From NCBI RefSeq assembly GCF_000413935.1, contig NZ_KE340377.1, positions 37,527 to 101,526 on the forward strand: a stretch of DNA of 64,000 bases, written 5' to 3'. The notes under the pieces were generated by a model. It was given only the letters and a program-made list of their open reading frames with translations, was not told the DNA's origin and made no database searches. Every line of letters begins with the position of its first letter. Within the stretch, counting starts at the first letter, position 1. Made by a program: the position numbers and the translations under genes. The DNA comes from Acinetobacter colistiniresistens (lineage in GTDB: Bacteria > Pseudomonadota > Gammaproteobacteria > Pseudomonadales > Moraxellaceae). Below are positions 29,445 to 38,853 of the stretch, in pieces.

Positions 29445-29473
29445 AAAAAAGGCATGCTCAGCATGCCTTTTTT
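29445..29473 (+). terminator. Rho-independent terminator
   Basis: AAAAAAGGCATGC (29445-29457) pairs with GCATGCCTTTTTT (29461-29473) across a 3-base loop, followed by a T run. It lies 20 bases past the small membrane protein gene. Confidence 0.9.
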
Positions 29474-29572
29474 GTATTAATTTTCTGCAACAAAGCTTTT
29501 ACAGACAACTCTACAATTGTGCTAGGATACTGTTGTCTTAATTTTCATCATTATACTGTAGGCATAATTGTC

Positions 29573-30052
29573 ATGAAGCTTTCTTCTTTACCTGTGGTTA
29601 AGTTACCTATCGTTGATGTCAGCACTGATCCACTTGATTTGTTGGTGGCAGGTTTGGCACTACGGATGAAGCAATTGGCACGTACGAGTCCGAAGTTTAT
29701 TGAATTGGTTCATGATCGTGAATTTCGTATTCAAATTGGTACAGATTTAGGCTTTGCACGTCAGATTATTGTGAATCACGGCAAAATTGATACCGTTGCA
29801 GGCAGTCCACAACAAGCAGATTTCATTTTGCAATTTGCTTCAAGTGAGCAAGGTGTCAAGACTCTAATTAAGGGTGACCCAACTGCATTTATGACGGGGA
29901 TGCAAGATGGCAGTATCAAAATGGAAGGCGACTTTAGCTTATTGGTTTGGTTTAACCAAGCGGCAAAATTGATTCCACCAAAAGTGCCAAAACCGGTAAA
30001 AGAGAAAATTCGTCAAGCACGTGCATTTATTAAAGAAAAAACTGGCAAATAA
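29573..30052 (+). CDS. SCP2 sterol-binding domain protein
   Basis: The 159-residue protein contains an SCP2-like lipid-binding domain (~45-130; FRIQIGTDLGFARQIIVNHG, ADFILQFASSEQGVKTLIKGDPTAFMTGMQDGSIKMEGD) and a basic C-terminal tail. SCP2 domains bind lipids; bacterial UbiJ is a member needed for ubiquinone synthesis, but no ubi gene is adjacent, so the role is unclear. The ATG at 29573 is chosen because the 18 upstream in-frame residues are not protein-like. A bidirectional terminator follows. Confidence 0.85.
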   Translation: MKLSSLPVVKLPIVDVSTDPLDLLVAGLALRMKQLARTSPKFIELVHDREFRIQIGTDLGFARQIIVNHGKIDTVAGSPQQADFILQFASSEQGVKTLIKGDPTAFMTGMQDGSIKMEGDFSLLVWFNQAAKLIPPKVPKPVKEKIRQARAFIKEKTGK

Positions 30053-30067
30053 TAAAAGAGCTGTAAT

Positions 30068-30095
30068 AAAAAAACTCCTTCTCGGGAGTTTTTTT
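30068..30095. terminator. Bidirectional terminator
   Basis: AAAAAAACTCC (30068-30078) pairs with GGAGTTTTTTT (30085-30095). It lies between the convergent SCP2-domain and dtd genes. Confidence 0.85.
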
Positions 30096-30106
30096 ATGTT
30101 TTGTGA

Positions 30107-30547
30107 TTATTTAACTTCCAGATTAAACGTCACCGGGCCATCATTGATTAAATGAACTTTCATATCGGCCGCAAAAATACCCGTTTGTACCTGATTGAAC
30201 TGTTGACGGGCATAGTCAACCAGTTGCTCATATAAGGCTTGCGCCTCGGCAGGTAGCATTGCGGGGCCAAAGTCTGGTCGCAAGCCTTTCTGAGTCTGAG
30301 CCATCAGCGTAAATTGTGAGACCAGTAGCAGGCCACCATTGGCTTGGCTGAGGTTCCAGCCCATTTTGCCTTGCTCATCATCAAAAATCCGATATTTCAG
30401 AATCTTATCAATCAGTTTTTGGCCTTTTTCAAGGTTGTCTTCTTTACCTAAGCCTAAAAACACCAATAGGCCGTGTTGGATCTCACCTGTAGTTTGGCCC
30501 TCAACGACAACTTTGGCTTCGAGAACACGTTGAATTAATGCACGCAT
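30107..30547 (-). CDS. dtd: D-aminoacyl-tRNA deacylase
   Basis: Dtd hydrolyses D-amino acids (and Gly on tRNA-Ala) from mischarged tRNA. The 146-residue protein starts MRALIQRVLEAKVVVEG and contains the cross-subunit motifs SQFTLMAQTQKG and NDGPVTFNLEV, which line the chiral pocket. The ATG at 30545-30547 is chosen over an in-frame start 30 codons upstream because it matches the family N-terminus. Confidence 0.96.
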   Translation of the reverse strand: MRALIQRVLEAKVVVEGQTTGEIQHGLLVFLGLGKEDNLEKGQKLIDKILKYRIFDDEQGKMGWNLSQANGGLLLVSQFTLMAQTQKGLRPDFGPAMLPAEAQALYEQLVDYARQQFNQVQTGIFAADMKVHLINDGPVTFNLEVK

Positions 30548-30745
30548 AGAAAAGTGAAAATCTGTCTTGTAGAGATGCCGCAGTCTAGCAGATTCAGCGG
30601 CTTTACATCGAGCTTGAAAAATGAGGGGATTTGCCATGATCTTATTTTTCGATCTATTTTATTAAAATTATCTTTTTTATCTATTGTTAAAATCTTTGTA
30701 TAGTTGCCGTGCAGGAAAGGTATTTAGATTTTTGGATTTAACAGT

Positions 30746-32269
30746 ATGTTTAAGCGAACATTTTTATTCACAATAATGGCGGCAATGCTCGGCACAGCGT
30801 ATGCAGCTCCTTTAACAAAAGACAATGGTGCACCTGTTGGTGACAATCAAAACTCAATGACAGCGGGTGCCAATGGTGCAACCTTGTTGCAAGATGTTCA
30901 GCTGATTCAGAAGTTGCAACGTTTCGGCCGTGAACGTATCCCTGAGCGTGTGGTGCATGCCCGTGGTACAGGGGTTTATGGTGATTTTGTGGCAACCAAA
31001 GATCTTTCTGATCTGACTGTCGCTTCTATGTTTAAAGCGGGAACAACGACCCCCGTATTTGTTCGATTCTCGACCGTGATTCATCCTAAAGGTTCGCCAG
31101 AAACCGCGCGTGACCCGCATGGTTTTGCCGTGAAATTCTATACTCAACAGGGGAATTGGGATTTGGTCGGTAATAACCTACCCGTGTTCTTTATCCGTGA
31201 TGCGATCAAGTTCCCAGACTTTGTCCATGCGATGAAGCCTGATCCGGTCACCAATGTTCAAGATCCAAACCGCATTTTTGATTTCTTAAAGAGTCAGCCG
31301 TGGTCGATTAATATGTTGACCTATGTCTATTCCAATTTGGGGACACCAGAAAGTTACCGTACCCTAGATGGTTTTGGCGTACATGCATTTAAGCTTTATA
31401 ACGATAAAGGTGAATATAAATACGTCAAATTTAACTGGCGTTCGAAGCAAGGCGTGAAAGGTCTGAACTTAGATCAGGTCAAAGAAGTACAAGGTCGTGA
31501 CTGGAGTCATTTGACCAATGATATGTACAAAACCATTTACGCGGGTAACTATCCAAAATGGGATCTATATATTCAGGTACTTGATCCCAAAGACCTCGAT
31601 AAATTTGATTTCAACCCATTAGATGCAACCAAAATCTGGCCGAATGATCTAGTGCCTGAAGTTAGAGTCGGAACCTTGACCCTGAATCGTATGCCAAAGA
31701 ACTTCTTCCAGGAAACTGAGCAATCCGCGTTTGCTCCAGGCAATTTGATCCCGGGTATTGAGCCATCGGAAGATCGTTTACTGCAAGGTCGTATCTTCTC
31801 TTACTCAGATACACAGTTATATCGTCTAGGCGCGAATCATCAGCAAATTCCTGTAAATCGCCCTCGTGTAGCGGTGAATAACAATAATCAGGAAGGGGCG
31901 ATGAACATGGGACAGACTGAGTCGCATGTCAACTATGAGCCAAGTACGATTGAACCAAAGCCTTCAACTGAGATTGCACGTGCGGTTGCTACACCTTTAC
32001 AAGGAACAGTGATGCAGCATGCGATTCAAAAACAGCAGCCATTTAAACAGGCGGGCGAGTTATATCGGAGTTATTCGGTAACGGAAAAGAATGACTTGAT
32101 TCGTAACCTGACTGCGGATTTAGGGCAAGTCAAAGATATGGAAACCAAGACCATCATGCTGTCTTACTTCTATAAGGCAGACGCGGACTATGGAACGCGT
32201 TTAGCCAAGTCACTCAATGTTAACCTTAAAAATGTGCAGGCCAAAGCAGCACAATTGCAAGACCAATAA
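30746..32269 (+). CDS. Exported heme catalase
   Basis: The 507-residue protein of the monofunctional catalase family begins with a clear Sec signal peptide (MFKRTFLFTIMAAMLGTAYA), so it should work in the periplasm. Family motifs include RERIPERVVHARGTGVYG (distal His), RFSTVIHPKGSPETARDPHGFAVKFYT, NNLPVFFIRDAIKFPD and the heme-ligand region RIFSYSDTQLYRLGANHQQIPVN. It resembles Pseudomonas KatB, and as there an ankyrin-repeat gene follows, a known partner for full catalase activity. Confidence 0.93.
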   Translation: MFKRTFLFTIMAAMLGTAYAAPLTKDNGAPVGDNQNSMTAGANGATLLQDVQLIQKLQRFGRERIPERVVHARGTGVYGDFVATKDLSDLTVASMFKAGTTTPVFVRFSTVIHPKGSPETARDPHGFAVKFYTQQGNWDLVGNNLPVFFIRDAIKFPDFVHAMKPDPVTNVQDPNRIFDFLKSQPWSINMLTYVYSNLGTPESYRTLDGFGVHAFKLYNDKGEYKYVKFNWRSKQGVKGLNLDQVKEVQGRDWSHLTNDMYKTIYAGNYPKWDLYIQVLDPKDLDKFDFNPLDATKIWPNDLVPEVRVGTLTLNRMPKNFFQETEQSAFAPGNLIPGIEPSEDRLLQGRIFSYSDTQLYRLGANHQQIPVNRPRVAVNNNNQEGAMNMGQTESHVNYEPSTIEPKPSTEIARAVATPLQGTVMQHAIQKQQPFKQAGELYRSYSVTEKNDLIRNLTADLGQVKDMETKTIMLSYFYKADADYGTRLAKSLNVNLKNVQAKAAQLQDQ

Positions 32270-32395
32270 TACGTTGAGTATGTGGTAACAGGTGCCGTTA
32301 TTGTTACCCCCAGCAAGTCCTGTAACCTCAATCGCCTTTCCTGCACCTAGGGTGAGTGTTACAGGCACTCCTTTTTAAATTCAGAGGATGTTGTG

Positions 32396-32881
32396 ATGAT
32401 TGGTTTAAGAGCGACAGTCTGTGCAATTTGTATCGTGTGCAGTAGTTTATCCATCTCGAGTTATGCGAACCCAGCATCGACTGCAGTAAACGGTTCAGAT
32501 GAGGTGGTTGAGCTGTTCTTTTCAGCAGCAAAAGTTGGCAATACTGAAGTTTTACAAGAATTTTTAAAGCATGGCTTTCCAGTTGATATCCAAGATCACT
32601 CAGGTTACACCGCATTGATGATGGCGAGTTATTACGGACAGAAAGAGGCGGTTCAGCTGTTACTGGATCAAAATGCCAATCGCTGTATTCGAGATAAGCG
32701 GGGGCATACTGCGTTGATGGGAGCCATTGTCAAAGCTGAATGGAGCATTGCCAAGCAATTGCGTCGGGTGGATTGTGATCCCCATGCTGCGAAAACAGGT
32801 CAACTGACCGCTGAGCAGTTTGCGATTGAGTTTGGGCAACTGCCACGGTTGCGGGAGATTCAGCCTGCTGGTTCGGAGTGA
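32396..32881 (+). CDS. ankB: Exported ankyrin-repeat protein (AnkB-like)
   Basis: The 161-residue protein has a signal peptide (cleavage near SSYANP) and two to three ankyrin repeats (~50-145; VLQEFLKHGFPVDIQDHSG, TALMMASYYGQKEAVQLLLDQNAN, HTALMGAIVKAEWSIAKQL). Its position 127 bases downstream of the exported catalase mirrors P. aeruginosa katB-ankB, where AnkB supports catalase activity in the periplasm. ATG 32396 is preferred over GTG 32393 because AGAGGA lies 7 bases before it. Confidence 0.85.
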   Translation: MIGLRATVCAICIVCSSLSISSYANPASTAVNGSDEVVELFFSAAKVGNTEVLQEFLKHGFPVDIQDHSGYTALMMASYYGQKEAVQLLLDQNANRCIRDKRGHTALMGAIVKAEWSIAKQLRRVDCDPHAAKTGQLTAEQFAIEFGQLPRLREIQPAGSE

Positions 32882-33023
32882 GCTAGGATCTTATTTAACT
32901 ATTTGAATTTAAAAAGACTCTAGGCAAGATTATGACAAGAAGAATAACCATCGTCGTAGACAGCCTCATTTCTGGCTAAAAGTATGCTTTAATGCTTGAA
33001 ATAGAATAGATCCTAAGTCAGTC

Positions 33024-34241
33024 ATGTCTACACCCATTATTCAATCTTTGCTGGATACCGACTTATATAAATTCACCATGTTACAGGTGGTGTTGCATCA
33101 GTTTCCGCAAACACATAGTGTTTATTTATTTCGTTGCCGCAATTTAGAAGATACGGTTTATCCCTTAGTTGATATTTTAGATGACTTGAATCAGCAGCTG
33201 GATTTGCTCTGTGAACTGCGTTTTGCAGAAGATGAATTACAATACCTACGCTCATTGCGTTTTATTAAAAGTGATTTTGTTGATTATCTGGAATTATTCC
33301 AACTAAAACGTCGTTTTATCAAAGCCAGTATTGATGAGGCTGGGCGCTTGGATATCCGAATTGAAGGGCCTATGGTTCAGGCGATGATGTTTGAGATTTT
33401 TGTCTTGGCTATCGTCAATGAATTGTATTTCCGTCGCATCCGTAGTGATGAGGTATTGGTTGAGGGTGAACGCCGCCTGCAACAGAAGTTGCTGCAATTA
33501 CATCATTATGCACAAGAACAACAAGATAAAGAGCCTCCCTTTTTAGTATCTGACTTTGGCACACGCCGCCGTTATAGCTTTGAATGGCAAAAGCATGTGG
33601 TACAGGCCTTTCAGGCTGTTGCACCGAAAGTCTTTCGCGGAACCAGTAATGTATTGTTGGCCAAGCAATTGGGGATTAGTCCGATTGGTACCATGGCGCA
33701 TGAATTCTTGCAGGCTTTTCAGGCACTTGATGTGCGTTTGCGTAATTTCCAAAAAGCTGCTTTGGAAGCATGGGTACAAGAGTATCGTGGGGATTTAGGC
33801 ATTGCCCTAACCGATGTGGTCGGTATGGATGCCTTCTTGCGTGATTTTGATTTGTATTTTGCCAAGTTATTTGATGGCTTACGTCATGACAGTGGCGACC
33901 CGTATGAGTGGGGTGATAAGGCGTATGCACATTATCGCAAACTCAAGATTGATACCAAGACCAAGATGTTGACCTTTAGTGATGGTCTGAATTTGGAAAA
34001 AGCATGGTTATTGCATCAATATTTTAAAGATCGTTTCCAAGTGAGTTTTGGGATTGGCACCAATTTAACCAACGATATGGGGCAGAAGCCTTTGAATATT
34101 GTGTTGAAATTGGTGGAGTGTAATCGTCAGTCAGTGGCGAAGATTTCGGATAGTCCGGGTAAGACCATGACCGATAATGATACTTTCTTGGCGTATTTGC
34201 GTCAGGTGTTTGAGATTGAAGAGAACGAAGTCAGTGTCTAG
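33024..34241 (+). CDS. pncB: Nicotinate phosphoribosyltransferase
   Basis: PncB converts nicotinate to NaMN in NAD salvage and complements pncA at 16960. The 405-residue protein has the family start [24 protein letters not shown], the phosphorylatable His in [14 protein letters not shown], and [29 protein letters not shown] and [10 protein letters not shown]. Length is normal. It is single, with the structured repeat at 34312-34442 just downstream. Confidence 0.96.
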   Translation: MSTPIIQSLLDTDLYKFTMLQVVLHQFPQTHSVYLFRCRNLEDTVYPLVDILDDLNQQLDLLCELRFAEDELQYLRSLRFIKSDFVDYLELFQLKRRFIKASIDEAGRLDIRIEGPMVQAMMFEIFVLAIVNELYFRRIRSDEVLVEGERRLQQKLLQLHHYAQEQQDKEPPFLVSDFGTRRRYSFEWQKHVVQAFQAVAPKVFRGTSNVLLAKQLGISPIGTMAHEFLQAFQALDVRLRNFQKAALEAWVQEYRGDLGIALTDVVGMDAFLRDFDLYFAKLFDGLRHDSGDPYEWGDKAYAHYRKLKIDTKTKMLTFSDGLNLEKAWLLHQYFKDRFQVSFGIGTNLTNDMGQKPLNIVLKLVECNRQSVAKISDSPGKTMTDNDTFLAYLRQVFEIEENEVSV

Positions 34242-34615
34242 GCAAACAAGTTTAGAGGATGGTGATGGCGGTATCTTACTGGGCATTTTTTAAATATTAG
34301 GTTCAACCTTCGGTTTTGCCTACTTTTCTTTCGGGAAAAGTAGGCAAAACCATTGTCATCCACAAAACCTGTTCATTTCCTTCTTCTATTTTATATTTCG
34401 CAGAAGCAATACCTTGTAGATATTTCGCAGGTTGTGGATGACGTTTTCGAGTATCCAATTTCATGTGATAGATTATATTAAATCTGAAAAGCATTATGGA
34501 TATTCATCAGACGGTATATCTACTTTTCTGCTAAATGAATGCAAAAAATCAGACAAAGATAAAAAATCCGCTATGCTAAAATCACCCCCAATGCGGATGA
34601 TAAAACAGCATAACA
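34242..34615. other. Intergenic region pncB to rhodanese gene
   Basis: 374 bases without a gene. The first two thirds hold structured repeat copy A. The last ~150 bases are AT-rich and should contain the promoter of the gene at 34616; a 6-bp inverted pair ATCCGC/GCGGAT flanks a possible -10 just before it. Confidence 0.5.
34312..34442 (+). repeat. Structured two-hairpin repeat, copy A
   Basis: A 17-bp perfect hairpin (34312-34328 with 34335-34351, loop TTTCGG) is followed by a long-range inverted pair, GTCATCCACAAAACCTG (34355-34371) with CAGGTTGTGGATGAC (34428-34442), enclosing 56 bases. Copy B at 50283-50407 has the same order, the same TTTCG loop core and a 57-base enclosed region. The stems differ in sequence but still pair. 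It lies between pncB and the rhodanese gene. It may be a transcribed structured RNA or a mobile palindromic repeat. Confidence 0.8.
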
Positions 34616-35464
34616 ATGACTGACGTAGATTTTAAACTGGGTTTACTGATTGAGCCTGAACAATTGGTGCCTTATTTAGGCAGCGAGTTGATTCGAATTG
34701 TCGATTTAAGCCGAGCATCGGTGTATGAACAACTGCATATCCCTCATGCAATTCATTTACAACCTAAATTTCTGGTTGCACAACAAGAACAAGCCAGTGG
34801 GGTATTGCCTGATTTAGCAGGTTTACAGGCTTTAATCGAGAAACTGAATATTTCGCCGCAACATCATGTCGTGGTCTATGACGATGAAGGTGGCGCATGG
34901 GCAGGGCGTTTAATCTGGAACTTACATTGCCTTGGTTTTAATCGAACCAGTTTGATTAATGGTGGGATTCATGGCTGGTTGGGGGCAGGTTTGCCGACCA
35001 CGGCTGAAGTCGATCCCGTCAGACCCGTTGCCGATCTGTTCCAGATCGATTTAGACACGGTACAGCAGCATCGCATTGAATATCACGAATTGTTACAACA
35101 GGTCGAACAGGACAATATTCAGCTCTGGGATTGCCGTACCAACGAGGAATATACAGGCTTGCGCTTGGCTGCACGACGCGGCGGTCACATCCCAAATGCA
35201 CTGCATTTTGAATGGAGTACTGCCCTAAACCGTGAAAATCATCTAAAATTACACCCGCTTGAACGCACACAACAACGTTTAGAACAATTAGGCTTTAATT
35301 TACAACAACCTGTGGTGGTGTACTGTCAGTCTCATCATCGTTCAGGTTTGGCGTATATTTTGGCAAGATTGCTCAACTGGCAAGTTAGAGCCTATGACGG
35401 TGCGTGGAGTGAATGGGGCAATCGCCTCGATAGTCCTATTATTTCAGGGGAGTCACCGTCTTGA
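34616..35464 (+). CDS. Two-domain rhodanese-like sulfurtransferase
   Basis: The 282-residue protein has two rhodanese domains (~12-130 and ~150-280). The second carries the catalytic Cys237 in [15 protein letters not shown]. The active-site loop CQSHHRSG differs from the CRKGVT of thiosulfate:cyanide enzymes and the CGSGVT of mercaptopyruvate enzymes, so substrate preference is open. Its stop overlaps the TTG start of psd, so the pair should be translationally coupled. Confidence 0.88.
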   Translation: MTDVDFKLGLLIEPEQLVPYLGSELIRIVDLSRASVYEQLHIPHAIHLQPKFLVAQQEQASGVLPDLAGLQALIEKLNISPQHHVVVYDDEGGAWAGRLIWNLHCLGFNRTSLINGGIHGWLGAGLPTTAEVDPVRPVADLFQIDLDTVQQHRIEYHELLQQVEQDNIQLWDCRTNEEYTGLRLAARRGGHIPNALHFEWSTALNRENHLKLHPLERTQQRLEQLGFNLQQPVVVYCQSHHRSGLAYILARLLNWQVRAYDGAWSEWGNRLDSPIISGESPS

Positions 35465-36312
35465 GTTTTGCAGCAGATCTAAAAAAACAACTCTTTATCA
35501 AAGCACAGAATCTTGTGCCGCAACACCAACTGAGCCGTGTGGTCGGTAAAGTTGCCGCAAGTGAAAATGTCTTGGTAAAAACTGCTGTGATTCAGGCATT
35601 CAAAGCAAAATATGGCATTGATATGAGCATTGCAGCGCAAAGCAATGCACTGCAATATAAGTCATTTAATGAATTTTTTACCCGTGCGTTAAAAGAGGGT
35701 GTCCGTGGTATTGATGAACAAGCCGATAGCATTGTTTGCCCGGCCGATGGTGCGATTTCGCAGCTCGGTAAAATCGAAGCGGGTGATATTTTCCAAGCCA
35801 AAGGCCAAAGCTTTTCTGCTGAAAAATTGATTGGTGATCCGCAGTTGGCGAAACCATTTATTGATGGTCAATTTGCAACCGTGTATTTATCGCCAAAAGA
35901 TTACCATCGTGTGCATATGCCATTGGCAGGTACATTGACTGAGACCTTATATATTCCAGGTGAGTTGTTCTCAGTCAACCAAACCACGGCTGAAAATGTA
36001 CCAGGTTTGTTTGCACGTAATGAACGTATGGTGTGTTTGTTTGATACCGAACTGGGTCGTATGGCGGTGGTTTTGGTTGGCGCAATGATTGTGGCTGGGA
36101 TTGAAACGGTTGCAACGGGCAAGGTAAAACCCTCTGGCAAAGTTGAATTGCAGCATCACCAAATGAAATTGGAGAAAGGTGCCGAGTTAGGGCGTTTCTA
36201 CCTAGGTTCAACCGCTGTGATTTTATTTGAAAAAGATAAAATGGTTTGGGAAGAACAGTTTAAAGCCAATTCGACAGTGGTGATGGGTGAGCGTTTAGGT
36301 CATTCGATTTAA
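35461..36312 (+). CDS. psd: Phosphatidylserine decarboxylase proenzyme
   Basis: Psd makes phosphatidylethanolamine at the inner membrane. The 283-residue proenzyme carries the self-cleavage site LGST (Gly249-Ser250), where Ser250 becomes the pyruvoyl group. It also has [36 protein letters not shown] and [12 protein letters not shown]. The start is TTG at 35461, supported by GGGGAG about 8 bases upstream and by overlap with the rhodanese stop. A strong terminator follows. Confidence 0.96.
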   Translation: MSFAADLKKQLFIKAQNLVPQHQLSRVVGKVAASENVLVKTAVIQAFKAKYGIDMSIAAQSNALQYKSFNEFFTRALKEGVRGIDEQADSIVCPADGAISQLGKIEAGDIFQAKGQSFSAEKLIGDPQLAKPFIDGQFATVYLSPKDYHRVHMPLAGTLTETLYIPGELFSVNQTTAENVPGLFARNERMVCLFDTELGRMAVVLVGAMIVAGIETVATGKVKPSGKVELQHHQMKLEKGAELGRFYLGSTAVILFEKDKMVWEEQFKANSTVVMGERLGHSI

Positions 36313-36329
36313 GCTTACAAAATCATTTT

Positions 36330-36360
36330 AAAAGCCCTTTAAAACTTTTAAAGGGCTTTT
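36330..36360 (+). terminator. Rho-independent terminator after psd
   Basis: AAAAGCCCTTTAAAA (36330-36344) pairs perfectly with TTTTAAAGGGCTTTT (36346-36360); the practical loop is slightly larger. It lies 18 bases past psd. Confidence 0.85.
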
Positions 36361-36423
36361 ATCTTTTGTATAAACTGTATTAAATGAATTAGAAAATTTT
36401 CATATGATATTTATGAATTAGTA

Positions 36424-36983
36424 TTATTTTATTAAATTTGCTTCTTTAACCATAGATAGTAAGTCTTCCTCTAAATGATCATTCCTCCATCGCCACTCAC
36501 ATTCTTTTAAATGTAAATCAAAATATTTGGAAACCCCATTAAATTTAGATAGTCGGCATTCACAAAAAATCCAAAATAATTTAAGTTCCCGATTGTTAGA
36601 TGAAAATGAAATGAACTTTGAATATTCTAAAGAAATTAAAAAAGTGTAATTCATATTTTGGTTGGTATTTTTATCGGTGTTTTTTCTAAAAAAAAAATTA
36701 ACCTATGGTATTCATCGACAGGGGTGAAATCTATAAAAACATTCTTCTCTTTTTCATAAATAGATAGTACTAATTTATGGAGATTTAAATGTTTATTGTC
36801 TTTTGTATATCCCAAATTAGATCTCATTTTTGTTCTGTTTAAATAAATCAGATTTCTAAATTTTTTATACCAATAATTTACAGTATTTCTATTTATTTTT
36901 GTTAGTTCTGCTGTTTCAGATGCTGTGCTATCTTGGCAAAACATACTTATCAATATTTTTAATTTTTGCGGACTTAGTCTCAT
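36424..36983 (-). pseudogene. Decayed IS1595/ISXO2-like transposase in two frames
   Basis: Two leftward frames overlap by 4 bases. The upstream one (36651-36983, 110 residues) starts MRLSPQKLKILISMFCQDST and has the helix-turn-helix style of IS1595-family N-termini (TAELTKINRNTVNYWYKKFRNLI). The downstream one (36424-36654, 76 residues) ends with FCECRLSKFNGVSKYFDLHL KECEWRW, which resembles the C-terminus of the same family. The central catalytic part (the GEVEADESYFGG-like region) is missing. I saw no flanking terminal repeats. It may instead be two small host genes, so the pseudogene call is an inference from both ends matching one family. Confidence 0.5.
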
Positions 36984-37340
36984 TTTAAAAAACTCTTTTT
37001 ATAAAGGAAAGTGCTAACTTAATAACCTATTTTTCAATTAGATACATGCCGATATTACGGTGAACTAGTCTAGGTCTATTTTTTTTTAATTCTATTTGTT
37101 AGAGAACTATTATAAGTTTTGATTTCCAGAAAAATATATTTAAGAACTGGGGATATTTTTATATGGTGTGGGGAATTTTTATGAGTTGCTATTTGATATT
37201 TATAATGGTTGAATATTATTGTTTTATTAAAAAGCTACTTGTGAAGAAAATCTAGAAACACTAAAAATAAATATTAAATAAGCTTAAATATAATAATTTT
37301 ATTAGAAAAGATCATTAGGATCTTTATATGAGGTAATACC
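36984..37340. other. Very AT-rich intergenic region
   Basis: About 357 bases of very AT-rich sequence between the decayed transposase and the 388-residue gene. I see no gene, terminator or clear inverted repeat. It must carry the promoter of the rightward gene; low GC here against a higher-GC gene is typical of a recently inserted segment. Confidence 0.45.
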
Positions 37341-38507
37341 ATGAACTCTGATACTCAAACAAATGTACAAAAACTTAATGCTGCATGGAAAGAGGTCGTA
37401 ACGAAAGCCCTCGGTCTGGATAGTTCGTTTAAACTAGCTCAGGGCAGTTTAGGTCTTCAAACCAGCGACAGCAGTGGCCTATTTAGTATGGCTGATGCTA
37501 TTCCACCCAACACAGATCTTTACGATGCAGGCAGCGTGGCAACGTTTTCTGGTGGTTACAAGATGCTCTTGCAAGCACTTTTAGCTGAGCAAGGTACAGA
37601 TCTCGCAACTTATCTCGGCGATAATTATATCAATTGGATCAATTACAGGAATGCCTACTTTAACGCGAACCCGATGAGCGAAGATTCTCAAGAGGCGGTC
37701 TTCAAGAAGTTTGCTAACCAACGCTTGGATCCTCAGAGTGTCCCAGGAGCTCTTTCTGCATTCCAGAAGCAGGCTCAGGCACCATTGAATTTAGCCTTGG
37801 ATGCGGTCCGAAAAACCTCAAACTACCAGCAATTCACTAGCACATCAGGTCAAATTACAACGTTACCAATCTACGCTCCAACCCTAGACAATGCCAAGAG
37901 TCAGCTCAATGCGGGGGCTGGTCCGTTCACAATCGACTTCGACTCGACTGAAACAGAGAAAACGCTGACTCAAACCCAAATTGAGGGCGCCGCAAGTGGA
38001 TTCTGGAATATATTTGATGGTGGTGCGACAGCAAACTTTGATAAGCTCAATGCAAAAGCTGCTAGTTCTGGTTTTACCATCCAAGGTCAAATTAACAAGA
38101 TAGCAACACTTAGCGTTACGCGTGGTAATTGGTACTTAGATAATGAGTACAAACGCGCCATTAATGCCAAAAATGATATGAGCGTCTGGGATCCACAAAG
38201 CAATGCCGGGAATTGGGGTTTATTTTTTAATCAGCCTGATGGGAGTCTTGCCCGTCGGGTCAGTCAAATCGTCCTAGTCAGCGATTACGAATTCACTGTT
38301 ACCAGCAATGCGACATATAGTGATCAGGAATATCAACAGATTAAGTCCTCAGCGACATTTGGTATTTGGCCATTTTTCTCTGCGAGTGCTTCAGCAACAC
38401 ACACCACTGACGTACAACTTTCTAGCTCTGGTAAATTAGTAACCACATTCAAACTGGATAAAGGATTATTCCAAATTTGGGGCGTAACGGTTCAGGATGC
38501 TTCCTAA
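37341..38507 (+). CDS. Uncharacterised 388-residue soluble protein
   Basis: I do not recognise a named family. It has no signal peptide or membrane segment. The N-terminal half looks mixed helical (VQKLNAAWKEVVTKALGL; YKMLLQALLAEQGTDLATYL; INWINYRNAYF). The C-terminal half looks beta-rich, with repeated short Ser/Ala/Thr motifs: TEKTLTQTQIEGAASGFWNI, TLSVTRGNWYLDN, then YSDQEYQQIKSSATFGIWPF near the end, finishing QIWGVTVQDAS. This tail organisation recalls a loosely related set of uncharacterised bacterial proteins, from memory only. GAGG before ATG 37341 supports the start. Its codon use is more GC-rich than its flanks, suggesting transfer. Confidence 0.75.
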   Translation: MNSDTQTNVQKLNAAWKEVVTKALGLDSSFKLAQGSLGLQTSDSSGLFSMADAIPPNTDLYDAGSVATFSGGYKMLLQALLAEQGTDLATYLGDNYINWINYRNAYFNANPMSEDSQEAVFKKFANQRLDPQSVPGALSAFQKQAQAPLNLALDAVRKTSNYQQFTSTSGQITTLPIYAPTLDNAKSQLNAGAGPFTIDFDSTETEKTLTQTQIEGAASGFWNIFDGGATANFDKLNAKAASSGFTIQGQINKIATLSVTRGNWYLDNEYKRAINAKNDMSVWDPQSNAGNWGLFFNQPDGSLARRVSQIVLVSDYEFTVTSNATYSDQEYQQIKSSATFGIWPFFSASASATHTTDVQLSSSGKLVTTFKLDKGLFQIWGVTVQDAS

Positions 38508-38853
38508 GCGCTTCAGCTTTGTACATTGGTTAGTTATGCCATTGCCGTTGTTGGGATGATAAGTCACCCAGATTGAGTCCAGTCATTCATAAAAGGGATC
38601 TCTTATTTACCCAAACAATCCAAATGGTCAAAAATGAAAGGTTGGAATGCTTTAACCAGTAAAGTTTATGAAAAGACAGCAGTGTTAGGCTTCCATTCAA
38701 CAAACTAGTCTAGTGTCATTTTAAGGCACTAGACTACCAAAATAGATATATCGGTCTAGGGGCACGCAGATTTATCTCTGTTGCGCTTTGTCTTAGGAGC
38801 TAAGCTTTTAAAGGCTGCCGATTTATCTGTATTAATTTTATAAGGAATGAATT
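38508..38853. other. Intergenic region with one inverted repeat
   Basis: No gene is seen. AGTCTAGTG (38707-38715) pairs with CACTAGACT (38727-38735) over an 11-base loop, without a T run. The last ~20 bases hold the TAAGGA ribosome site of the next gene. Confidence 0.4.

Noticed and set aside
30548..30745. OxyR site in front of the exported catalase
   Set aside because: ATAG/CTAT fragments occur but not with the 10-base spacing of an OxyR site.
36651..36983. Calling this frame a standalone HTH regulator
   Set aside because: Its HTH resembles IS1595-type N-termini and the adjoining frame resembles the same family's C-terminus, so a broken transposase is the simpler reading.
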